Notes: a model not told the origin generated them from the sequence alone. Counted from the stretch's first letter, positions 1 through 5,675 are shown. The stretch is DNA of 6,893 nt from an uncultured Brevundimonas sp. (GCA_946481405.1 CAMLNY010000060.1:1-6893), one strand, 5' to 3'. Numbers and translations: made by a program.

Positions 1-500
1 CGACCGCGGCCCAGCCCCCCGCCCCCACCGCCTCGCCGCCCGGCTATACCCGCGCTACCCCGATCCCGCCGGCCGCCACGCCCGCCCCCCCGCCGGTCCG
101 TCGCGCCGAAGCCGCTCCGCCGCCGCGCACGGGAAATCTGACCGCCAATCTGAACGCGGGCGTCACCCCCACGGCCGGCACGACCTCGACCTTGAACCGC
201 GGCGCCGTCGCCAACCCGCCGCGCCCGTCCACGGCCGCTCCGGCCCGCGCCGCGACGCCCGCCGGCCGCTGGGCGGTGCAGGTCGGCGCCTTCCGAGACG
301 AGACCGTGGCCCGCGACTGGCTGACCGAGGTCAACCGCCGCTTCCGGTCCAGCTTCAGCAGCGCCGAACGCAATGTCGTCAGCGTCGCCGGCTGGCACCG
401 CTCGCGCTTCACCGGCATGACCGAGGCCGCCGCCCAGGCCGCCTGTGAGACCCTGGCCGAACGTCGCGTCACCTGCATGGTCGTCCGCCCGGGCGGCTGA
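1..500 (+). CDS. SPOR-domain envelope protein, C-terminal part (5' end outside window)
   Basis: The reading frame is open from the left edge (first full codon at position 3) to a TGA at 498-500, giving 165 visible residues with no start. The first ~88 residues are low-complexity Pro/Ala/Thr-rich, as expected of a periplasmic linker. From about position 267 the protein has a SPOR domain: it begins GRWAVQVGAF, continues through a helix with WLTEVNRRF and ends with AACETLAERRVTCMVV. SPOR domains bind denuded peptidoglycan glycan strands and recruit proteins to the septum. In alphaproteobacteria this kind of tail often ends D-alanyl-D-alanine carboxypeptidases (penicillin-binding-protein-like serine hydrolases), and the RF-G-x-A-C-TL pattern fits, but the catalytic part is not in the window, so that identity is inference. 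An internal TTG at 192 is not a credible start because the frame and its composition continue well upstream. No T-rich intrinsic terminator follows it. Confidence 0.85.
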   Translation, partial: TAAQPPAPTASPPGYTRATPIPPAATPAPPPVRRAEAAPPPRTGNLTANLNAGVTPTAGTTSTLNRGAVANPPRPSTAAPARAATPAGRWAVQVGAFRDETVARDWLTEVNRRFRSSFSSAERNVVSVAGWHRSRFTGMTEAAAQAACETLAERRVTCMVVRPGG

Positions 501-640
501 CGGCGGAGAGCCTCTGAAAGGTTCACGCAAGCCATACGGCGGCGACGGAATCTGCCGCGGTTCCGAACCAGATCGGCAGGGCCCGACCGGGTGTCCGCAC
601 CCGTCCGCGCCGGAAGGACGATGAGCCGGGCCCGCGCCCC

Positions 641-670
641 TTGCCCGCCCCCCGTTCTCCCCGCTAATTC
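641..670 (+). promoter_or_regulatory. Candidate promoter of the patatin-like gene (possibly leaderless)
   Basis: GCTAATTC at 663-670 matches seven of eight positions of the alphaproteobacterial sigma-70 -10 element GCTANAWC. TTGCCC at 641-646 could be the -35, with 18 bases to the TAATTC hexamer. A start about 6-8 bases past the -10 would fall at about 676-679, on or next to the ATG at 679. The -35 is imperfect and the spacing is slightly long. A hairpin with six paired bases (588-603) lies upstream but has no T-tract. Confidence 0.4.
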
Positions 671-678
671 AGGCCTGC

Positions 679-2442
679 ATGAGCCACTCCCGCCACGACA
701 GTCTTGAAGCGGCGCTGGCGCGGGTATTCGACGATCAGAACACCAGGGCCAGCTGGTTCGCCCTCACCGGCGGAGAGCTGCTGTTCTCGGCCGGGGATGA
801 GCCCGACAGCCTTTATCTGGTCCGCTCGGGCCGGCTCGGCGTCTTTCGCCAGGACGAGGACCAACCGCCCCAGTTCCTCGGCGTCATCAAGCCCGGCGAG
901 CCCGTCGGCGAAATGGCTCTGATCGCGGGTACGCCCCATTCCGCCAGCGTCGTGGCGCTGCGCGATTCCGAGATCCTGGCCCTGCCTCGCGAGGTCTTCT
1001 TCGACGCCGTCCGCACCCAGCCCGACGTGATGATCGAGCTGTCGCGCCTGATGCTGCACCGGGCCCGCGAGCGGTCGCCGGGCGTCACCGAACCCAGCGT
1101 CTTCGGCTTCATCTCCGTCCGCGGCCGCCCCATCCGCGCCTTCGTCGAGCGCGTCGCCGCCGCCGTGGAGGCGCAAGGGAAAACCTGTCAGGTCATCGAC
1201 CATTCGGCCCTGTCGTCGGTCTCTGAGTGGTTCTCCCGCATGGAGGACACCCACGACTTCGTCCTCTATGTCGCCGAGCTGGACGAGCCGTCCTGGGCCA
1301 ACCTCTGCGCCCGACAGGTGGATCGCCTGTTCCTCGTCGGCGACGCCCTGACCGCGCCGCCGTCCAACATCCCGATCCGCACGGCCCATGGGCTGCAGCA
1401 GTTCACCGACCTGATCCTGCTGCGCGATCCGCGCATGCGGCGGCCGGCCAACACCTCGGTCTGGCTGGACATCGTCAATCCAGGGCGCTGGTTCCACGCC
1501 ATCGAGGGCGACGCCGCCGACGCGGCCCGCATCGCCCGCATCGTCACTGGCACCGCGATCGGCCTCGTCCTGTCGGGCGGCGGGGCCCGAGCCTACGCCC
1601 ATATCGGCGCCGTTCGCGCCCTGCATGAGGCCGGTGTCCGCTTCGACTTCCTCGGCGGTTCCTCCATGGGCGCCGTCATCGCCGCCGGGCCGGCGCTCGG
1701 CTGGACGGACGAGGAGCTGGACGCCCGCATCCGCACGGCCTTCGTACGCTCCGATCCCCTGTCGGACCTGGCCTTCCCGATCATCGCCATGACCCGCGCC
1801 GGCAAGGTCGCGGGCCTGCTGCAGGACGCCTATGGCGAGATCGACATCGCCGACATGCCCCTGCCCTTCTTCGCGGTGTCGTCGAACCTGACCTCGGGCC
1901 GGATCGAGGTGCACCGCCGGGGCCTGCTGCGTCGGGCCATGCGGGCCTCCATCTCCATTCCCGGCGTCATGCCGCCGGTCGTCATCGACGGCCAGGTGCT
2001 GGTCGACGGCGCGGTGCTGAAGAACTTCCCCACCGACGTCATGCGCCAGATGAACTCCGGCCCCATCGTTGGGGTCGACATGTCCCAGACGCGCGGCGTC
2101 GATCCCGGCACGCTGGCCAATCCGCCGTCCTGGTGGCGCTGGGTCTTGTCCGGAGCCTGGAAGAAGGGGCCGCCGATCGTCTCGGTCCTGATGCGCTCGG
2201 CGACCATCACCACCGACGCCGACATGGAGGCGTCGCGGGCCGAGGCGGACCTGCTGATCCTGCCCGAACCCGAAGGCTCCGACATCCGGGACTGGAAGGT
2301 CTATGAGCCGGTCATCGAGGCTGGCCACGCCGCCGCCGTCGCGGCCCTGTCCGAGCTGGACGGTCCCATCGAGACCCTGCGCCAGCGGCCTGACATCACC
2401 ACCCCGCTGGATCCGGCCGAGGCGGACGTCGGCGACGACTGA
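679..2442 (+). CDS. NTE-type patatin-like phospholipase with N-terminal cyclic-nucleotide-binding-like domain
   Basis: This 587-residue protein is a predicted serine lysophospholipase/esterase of the patatin family in the neuropathy-target-esterase (NTE) arrangement. Residues ~20-135 form a cyclic-nucleotide-binding-like beta-barrel with the cassette G77-E78-M79-A80-L81. Residues ~138-290 are a middle domain similar to the one in NTE proteins (DFVLYVAELDEPSW, then VDRLFLVGD). The patatin domain starts at ~295: oxyanion-hole glycine loop G300-G301-G302-A-R304, nucleophile Ser329 in G-S-S-M-G (327-331), and catalytic Asp443 in D-G-A (443-445), so the Ser-Asp dyad is intact. No signal peptide or clear membrane helix is seen; it is probably cytoplasmic or membrane-peripheral, acting on lysophospholipids. 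The ATG at 679 has only a weak CAGG upstream (670-673). The cassette carries His87 where an arginine normally contacts the nucleotide phosphate, so cAMP/cGMP control is doubtful. The gene converges on tRNA-His. Family call is firm; substrate is inferred. Confidence 0.92.
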   Translation: MSHSRHDSLEAALARVFDDQNTRASWFALTGGELLFSAGDEPDSLYLVRSGRLGVFRQDEDQPPQFLGVIKPGEPVGEMALIAGTPHSASVVALRDSEILALPREVFFDAVRTQPDVMIELSRLMLHRARERSPGVTEPSVFGFISVRGRPIRAFVERVAAAVEAQGKTCQVIDHSALSSVSEWFSRMEDTHDFVLYVAELDEPSWANLCARQVDRLFLVGDALTAPPSNIPIRTAHGLQQFTDLILLRDPRMRRPANTSVWLDIVNPGRWFHAIEGDAADAARIARIVTGTAIGLVLSGGGARAYAHIGAVRALHEAGVRFDFLGGSSMGAVIAAGPALGWTDEELDARIRTAFVRSDPLSDLAFPIIAMTRAGKVAGLLQDAYGEIDIADMPLPFFAVSSNLTSGRIEVHRRGLLRRAMRASISIPGVMPPVVIDGQVLVDGAVLKNFPTDVMRQMNSGPIVGVDMSQTRGVDPGTLANPPSWWRWVLSGAWKKGPPIVSVLMRSATITTDADMEASRAEADLLILPEPEGSDIRDWKVYEPVIEAGHAAAVAALSELDGPIETLRQRPDITTPLDPAEADVGDD

Positions 2443-2495
2443 TGCGCGCACGCGCTCTCGCCGGGAGCCGGATCGGTCAGAGTGTGTGGAAAGAA

Positions 2496-2572
2496 TGGTA
2501 CAGCCTCTCAGGATCGAACTGAGGACCTCCGGCTCCACAAACCGGCGCTCTAACCAGCTGAGCTAAGGCTGC
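2496..2572 (-). tRNA. tRNA-His (anticodon GTG)
   Basis: The minus strand folds as a 77-base tRNA with encoded CCA (plus-strand TGG at 2496-2498). The acceptor stem GCAGCCT pairs with AGGCTGT (one G-U pair at 1-72), the D-arm is GCTC/GAGC, the anticodon stem CCGGT/GCCGG encloses loop TTGTGGA-type with anticodon GTG at 2536-2538, and the T-loop is TTCGATC. It decodes histidine codons CAC and CAU. The discriminator base is A73 and the encoded base before G1 (plus-strand A at 2573) is U, so the usual G-1 identity element of tRNA-His is missing; this is a known feature of many alphaproteobacteria. It has its own promoter. No intrinsic terminator with a T-run is visible in the ~53 bases before the convergent phospholipase gene. 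Confidence 0.97.
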
Positions 2573-2605
2573 ACATCTCGGCCCGTCGGGGCTGCGAGAG
2601 GCGGG

Positions 2606-2634
2606 TATCTACCGGCTGGTGCGAGGTCGATCAA
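2606..2634 (-). promoter_or_regulatory. Promoter of tRNA-His
   Basis: On the minus strand, TTGATC (2634-2629) is followed after exactly 17 bases by TAGATA (2611-2606). Transcription would begin near 2600, leaving a leader of about 27 bases to be trimmed from the tRNA. The stretch after the -10 is GC-rich (CCCGCCTCTCGC, 2605-2594), a discriminator typical of stringently controlled stable-RNA promoters; stringent control is inference. The same block follows the -10 of tRNA-Phe in this window. Confidence 0.6.
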
Positions 2635-2697
2635 GCCCTGTCCGTCGCCGCCGGAACAAAAACCTCGCCGCCCCGCCACCCCGGCGCCGCCACAACG

Positions 2698-2727
2698 AAA
2701 AACGCCCCGAGGTTTCCCTCGGGGCGT
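2698..2727 (-). terminator. Rho-independent terminator of the exbB-exbD-tonB operon
   Basis: A perfect 10-base-pair GC-rich stem, CGCCCCGAGG (2703-2712) with CCTCGGGGCG (2717-2726), extended by one A-T pair (2702/2727), encloses the loop TTTC (2713-2716). Read on the minus strand it runs directly into TTTTT (2702-2698). It lies 29 bases beyond the tonB stop codon. On the plus strand there is no comparable T-tract, so it acts for the leftward operon and should protect the tRNA-His unit from read-through. Confidence 0.9.
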
Positions 2728-2755
2728 ATTCCCTCGTCCGTTTCCGGGCCAATCC

Positions 2756-3478
2756 TTAGTCCGGCAGATTGAACCTGACGGTGAAGCGGACCGTACCGCC
2801 AGTAGCCACACCGTCGACCGAGCGGGGCGACAGACGGGCGCTGCGGGCGGCCGCCATGGCGGCGCGACCGAAGCCGGCGCCCGACGGCGTTTCCGAGACC
2901 ACCGAACAGCCGCTGACGCTGCCGTTCGCGTTGACCGTGCAGCTCAGATCCGCACTGCCCGAGAGGCCGCGCTCCAGAGCACGATCCGGATAGGTCGGAC
3001 GCGGAGCGCTCGACCAGCTCGGGTTCGTGATCACCGGCGGGCGAACCGGAGCCGGCGGAGCCGGCGGCGGAGGCGGACCGGGGACGATCACGGGCGGGCC
3101 CGTGTATTCGACGCGGTCTTCCTTCTTCGTCGGCTCAATCGGCAGGGTGATCGGCGGCGGAGGCGCCTGGGTGTTGATCACCGGCGGACGCACCTGCAGC
3201 TTCGGCGGCGGCGGAGTGTCCGGCGGCGGCGGGGGCGGCGGCGGCGGCGGGGGCGGCGGGATCGGTTCGACGATCTCGACGTCCACGGCGTCGTCCGAAT
3301 ACTCCTGCATGCGCAGCTCGAACTTGGTCTTCTGCAGATAGAAGATCATGATCGCGAACAGGACGGTGACGATCGCCAGGGCGATCAGCCAGGTCCCGGG
3401 CGCGACACCCATGAAGCCCTTCTTGCGAGGGGCGTCATAGCGGCTGCGATGATACTCAACGGGTGTGTCTGTCATCAT
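2756..3478 (-). CDS. tonB: Energy transducer TonB
   Basis: TonB couples the proton-motive force harvested by ExbB/ExbD to outer-membrane TonB-dependent receptors. Order in the 240-residue frame: cytoplasmic tail 1-28 with basic RKK (18-20), single membrane anchor ~29-48, Pro-rich periplasmic linker ~71-160 (13 consecutive prolines at 74-86; PPVI repeated at 98, 128 and 147), and C-terminal TonB domain ~155-240 with the Tyr-Pro motif at 163-164 and the closing strand TVRFTVRFNL. The membrane helix lacks the His (and Ser) of the SxxxH motif known from E. coli TonB. Two cysteines, C180 and C191, fall in adjacent predicted strands and could form a disulfide. It is last in the operon: the exbD TGA shares one base with the first ATG. 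The frame opens with two ATGs; GGAGG at 3486-3482 is 3 bases from the first and 6 from the second (3475), so the true start is probably the second, giving 239 residues. Confidence 0.93.
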   Translation of the reverse strand: MMTDTPVEYHRSRYDAPRKKGFMGVAPGTWLIALAIVTVLFAIMIFYLQKTKFELRMQEYSDDAVDVEIVEPIPPPPPPPPPPPPPDTPPPPKLQVRPPVINTQAPPPPITLPIEPTKKEDRVEYTGPPVIVPGPPPPPAPPAPVRPPVITNPSWSSAPRPTYPDRALERGLSGSADLSCTVNANGSVSGCSVVSETPSGAGFGRAAMAAARSARLSPRSVDGVATGGTVRFTVRFNLPD

Positions 3479-3924
3479 CAGCCTCCGGGCGGCGTCGAGT
3501 TGTCTTCGCCGACCAGGGCGACCGAATAGAATCCGTTGTCCTGCAGCGCGTTCATGACCTGCATGAAGTCGCCGTAGCGGGTCTGCTGGTCGCCGCGGAT
3601 GAAGATACGCTCTTCTTCCGGGTTCCGCGTCCGGATCAGGTTACGGAGATCGTCGCCCAGGGTTTCCGGAGCCGTCCGGAAGTCGCCGAGGAAGACGTCG
3701 CCGTCACTCTGGATCGAGATGAACACCGGCTTGGGCGGGTTCTCTTGGGGCTCAGCGACTGCGGTGGGCAGTTTCACCTCAATCGACACGGTGGCGAGCG
3801 GGGCCGCCACCATGAAGATGATGAGGAGAACCAGCATGATATCAACGAAAGGCGTGACGTTGATTTCGCTGTTCTGCTCGACGTTGTACTTGCCGCCGCC
3901 GCCGCCTGAAAGTTTGGCGGCCAT
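3478..3924 (-). CDS. exbD: Biopolymer transport protein ExbD
   Basis: ExbD is the small subunit of the ExbB-ExbD proton channel that powers TonB. The 148-residue protein (E. coli ExbD is 141) has a short cytoplasmic N-terminus with a Gly run (7-11), then EINVTPFVDIMLVLLIIFMV, the family signature leading into one membrane helix (~26-44). Asp28 in FVD is the conserved proton-carrying residue. Residues ~45-148 are periplasmic, with the alternating hydrophobic pattern of the ExbD/TolR fold (VFISIQSDGDVFLG, then RIFIRGDQQTRYGDFMQVMNAL). The ATG at 3924 is five bases after the exbB stop, with AGGGAG at 3940-3935 ten bases upstream inside exbB. Its stop overlaps the first ATG of tonB. TolR is the alternative family member, but the adjacent tonB and lack of tolA/tolB favour ExbD. 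Only one exbD copy is present. Confidence 0.95.
   Translation of the reverse strand: MAAKLSGGGGGKYNVEQNSEINVTPFVDIMLVLLIIFMVAAPLATVSIEVKLPTAVAEPQENPPKPVFISIQSDGDVFLGDFRTAPETLGDDLRNLIRTRNPEEERIFIRGDQQTRYGDFMQVMNALQDNGFYSVALVGEDNSTPPGG
3482..3486 (-). promoter_or_regulatory. Ribosome binding site deciding the tonB start
   Basis: GGAGG on the minus strand lies inside the 3' end of exbD. It is only 3 bases from the ATG at 3478 but 6 bases from the ATG at 3475, which favours initiation at the second methionine, 2 bases after the exbD stop codon, by translational coupling. Confidence 0.6.
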
Positions 3925-3929
3925 GCGTC

Positions 3930-4832
3930 TTACGCTCCCTTGTCGAGCTGGCGCGAGATGGCGTTGATCAGTTCAGCCGAGAAGCCGTCCGAACGCGTGC
4001 CGTACGCCGAGATGCGGGTGTTGAAGTAGTTGTAGAAGATAACCGCCGGGATAGCGGCGAACAGGCCGATACCGGTGGCCAGCAGGGCCTCGGCGATACC
4101 CGGGGCGACGACGGCCAGGTTGGTCGTGTTCGACTGGGCGATACCGATGAACGAGTTCATGATGCCGTACACGGTGCCGAACAGACCCACGAACGGGCCG
4201 GTCGAACCGACCGAGGCGAGGAACTGCTGACCGCCCGAGAGGCGGGCGGCGAGGCCGGCCTGCACGGCAGCGACGGCGGTCTGGGCGCGGAGCAGGGCCG
4301 AGTCGGCGTGGTCGCCGTGGATGTTCAGGCCGGCTTGACGCGACAGCTCGATTTCCTCGGTGGCTGCGGCGGCCATGTCGGCCAGCGGGTTGCCGTCGAA
4401 CTCGTCCGAGGTGGCGACGCGACGCATGTCCGCGACGGTGCGGGCGCCGCGGAAGGCTTCGAGGAATTGGTCGGTCTTGCGGTTCAGGCCGCCGAACTCA
4501 AGCAGTTTGATGAGCAGCAGGGTCCACGAGAAGATCGAGGCCAGCAGCAGGCCGATCATGACGATCTTAACGACGATGCCGGCTTCCATGAACATGGAGA
4601 TCGGCGTGATGCCGCCAGAACCATGGCCGCCCGAAACGGCGTCGCCGACGGTTTCCGGATCGGCTTCCGGAGCGGCGGCCGCAGGGGCCGGGGTTGCGGC
4701 GGCCGGAGCAGCGGCGGCGGGGGCGGCCGTGGTGGCCGCGTCGGGGGTCGCCGGGGCCTGGGCCAGAGCCGGCGAGCCCGCCATCAGGACGGCGGCGCCG
4801 GCCAGGGCGAGAAGGGTGTTGGTCTTGATCAT
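3930..4832 (-). CDS. exbB: TonB-system proton channel subunit ExbB
   Basis: ExbB is the pentameric inner-membrane scaffold and proton channel of the TonB motor. From the ATG at 4832 it is 300 residues. Residues 1-24 form a signal peptide ending ALA before Gln25; residues ~25-75 are an Ala/Pro-rich periplasmic extension. TM1 is ~86-108, a long cytoplasmic loop follows, TM2 is ~204-228 and TM3 ~241-265. The TM2-TM3 block (GPFVGLFGTVYGIMNSFIGI, then VVAPGIAEALLATG) matches the ExbB signature: Thr220, Glu248 and Thr253 correspond to E. coli T148, E176 and T181, lining the channel. The frame stays open upstream to 5024, but that extension (rich in Arg and Pro, no ExbB similarity) precedes the signal peptide and is rejected; the ATG at 4832 has AGGAA at 4847-4843. 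It is first in exbB-exbD-tonB. N-terminally extended ExbB with a signal peptide is known in other proteobacteria. Confidence 0.95.
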   Translation of the reverse strand: MIKTNTLLALAGAAVLMAGSPALAQAPATPDAATTAAPAAAAPAAATPAPAAAAPEADPETVGDAVSGGHGSGGITPISMFMEAGIVVKIVMIGLLLASIFSWTLLLIKLLEFGGLNRKTDQFLEAFRGARTVADMRRVATSDEFDGNPLADMAAAATEEIELSRQAGLNIHGDHADSALLRAQTAVAAVQAGLAARLSGGQQFLASVGSTGPFVGLFGTVYGIMNSFIGIAQSNTTNLAVVAPGIAEALLATGIGLFAAIPAVIFYNYFNTRISAYGTRSDGFSAELINAISRQLDKGA

Positions 4833-5353
4833 GTGTCGCCAGTTCCTGCTTTTTTGGTCTGACTCGTGGAACCCAAGAACGAGGCGCGTCAGGGGCGCCC
4901 CGCCCTCTATGAAAAACGGTTGTGCCCCGCCGGTTGGCCGGGTGGCCATACGACGGAACGCCTTCTGTCGCACCCGGTTGCCCAAGGGCCCCATCGGCGG
5001 GTTGGTCGAAGCCTTCGGACACAAGGCCCAGCGGGCGTTCGGCCGCTCACCATAAAGAAAGCGGTCAAGCTCCTTTGGCGAACCGATAACAGAGCGTCAA
5101 GGCTTCAGAGGTGCTTTTCGCCCCGCGAGCGAGCCCGGCAAGCGGAACCCTGCAATGTCTTACCCCTGCTGCATTTCGCCGTTAGGTTAATCGCCCCTGC
5201 CGATGCCTCACCGGTATCACAGGCTTACGCTCGGGAATGTCGTCAACCCGTCGTTGCGGGTCATGGTCGAAGCCGCCGGTTCGCACACGTTTTTCCACGC
5301 GCCGGGCGCTTTGAAAAAATCGATCTACGAAGATGCCGGGTGTGTGAGGGGAG
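4833..5353 (-). other. Long non-coding interval upstream of exbB
   Basis: About 520 bases lie between tRNA-Phe and exbB. No reading frame here resembles a protein family; the open frames on both strands are high-GC shadows. It must hold the exbB promoter. The best -35-like elements on the minus strand are TTGACG at 5246-5241, TTGACG at 5100-5095 and TTGACC at 5068-5063, but none has a good -10 at normal spacing. No sequence resembling an AT-rich Fur box is visible. A 10-base palindrome GGGGCGCCCC (4892-4901) and GC-rich inverted repeats around 4930-4947 could fold in the leader. A TTAACC half-site on the minus strand at about 5190-5185 resembles a CtrA half-site but lacks a partner. Confidence 0.5.
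5314..5334 (-). terminator. Weak candidate terminator after tRNA-Phe
   Basis: On the minus strand, ATCT (5334-5331) and AGAT (5326-5323) form a 4-base stem with loop TCGT, followed three bases later by TTTTTT (5319-5314). The T-run is good but the stem is very short, so it may be only part of a termination signal. It lies 20 bases past the tRNA 3' end. Confidence 0.25.
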
Positions 5354-5429
5354 TGGTGCCTGGGGGCGGATTCGAACCACCGACACGCGGATTTTCAATC
5401 CGCTGCTCTACCAACTGAGCTACCCAGGC
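5354..5429 (-). tRNA. tRNA-Phe (anticodon GAA)
   Basis: The minus strand folds as a 76-base tRNA with encoded CCA (plus-strand TGG at 5354-5356). The acceptor stem GCCTGGG pairs perfectly with CCCAGGC, the D-arm is GCTC/GAGC, the anticodon stem GCGGA/TCCGC encloses TTGAAAA with anticodon GAA, and the T-arm GGTGG/CCGCC carries the loop TTCGAAT. It decodes UUC and UUU. It lies 61 bases downstream of yacG on the same strand, with its own promoter in that gap. Confidence 0.98.
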
Positions 5430-5455
5430 GCACGCGTCGTTTCGCGAGAGCGGGG

Positions 5456-5484
5456 TCTATAGGCGAGCCGATCCGGGGTGTCCA
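5456..5484 (-). promoter_or_regulatory. Promoter of tRNA-Phe
   Basis: On the minus strand TGGACA (5484-5479) is followed after exactly 17 bases by TATAGA (5461-5456), close to sigma-70 consensus. The predicted start is near 5449, giving a leader of about 20 bases. The discriminator CCCCGCTCTCGC (5455-5444) is GC-rich and nearly identical to that of the tRNA-His promoter. The element sits entirely between the yacG stop and the tRNA. Confidence 0.7.
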
Positions 5485-5490
5485 GCGGGA

Positions 5491-5670
5491 TCAGTCATCG
5501 TTTTCGGGATCGGCGTCAGGCAGGGGTTCGTCCGTGTCCGGCAGGACGTATGAGCCCGCCAGCCAGCGCTGCAGGTCCACATCGGCGCAGCGCCGCGAGC
5601 AGAAGGGCTTGTAGGCCTCGACCGTCGGATTCTTTCGGCAGATCGGGCAGGCGGCTTCGGCGGTCGGCAT
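5491..5670 (-). CDS. yacG: DNA gyrase inhibitor / zinc-binding protein YacG
   Basis: This 59-residue protein starts at ATG 5670 and ends at TGA 5493-5491. It has the YacG zinc finger: Cys8-Pro-Ile-Cys11, then Cys24-Ser-Arg-Arg-Cys28 in the motif RPFCS-type (here KPFCSRRCADVDLQRWL), followed by an acidic tail. E. coli YacG binds one zinc through four cysteines and inhibits gyrase by contacting GyrB; the 12-residue gap between the cysteine pairs is slightly shorter than in E. coli, as I recall for alphaproteobacterial homologues. The start is 5 bases after the RNase E/G-like stop, with GAGG at 5685-5682 upstream inside that gene, so it is almost certainly co-transcribed and coupled. It is short enough to be missed by gene callers. 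The complete cysteine set and context make the assignment firm. Confidence 0.93.
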   Translation of the reverse strand: MPTAEAACPICRKNPTVEAYKPFCSRRCADVDLQRWLAGSYVLPDTDEPLPDADPENDD

Positions 5671-5675
5671 GACGG

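Noticed and set aside
588..603. Hairpin CGGGTG-TCCG-CACCCG as terminator of the SPOR gene
   Set aside because: The stem has only six pairs and is not followed by a T-tract on either strand; at this GC content such hairpins arise by chance.
2444..2464. GC-rich inverted repeats after the phospholipase gene (GCGCGCACGCGC, CTCTCGCCGGGAG) as a terminator
   Set aside because: Stems are four bases or fewer and no T-run follows on either strand.
664..2538. A 624-codon open frame on the minus strand antisense to the phospholipase gene
   Set aside because: It is a shadow of the high-GC codon pattern of the plus-strand gene: composition is Gly/Asp/Arg-rich with no domain, and it runs through tRNA-His.
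3027..3341. Gly-rich plus-strand frame resembling a PE-PGRS or silk-like protein
   Set aside because: It is the reverse complement of the proline-rich TonB linker; the real gene is clear on the other strand.
4833..5024. Upstream extension of the exbB frame to 5024 (364 residues)
   Set aside because: The extension resembles no ExbB, would place the signal peptide inside the protein, and the ATG at 4832 has a ribosome binding site.
5180..5192. CtrA-like TTAACC half-site upstream of exbB
   Set aside because: The consensus needs a second TTAA seven bases away and none is present; a single half-site is not evidence.
4866..5462. Plus-strand 198-codon frame across the exbB upstream region and tRNA-Phe
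   Set aside because: It has no recognisable motif and reads straight through the tRNA gene on the opposite strand.
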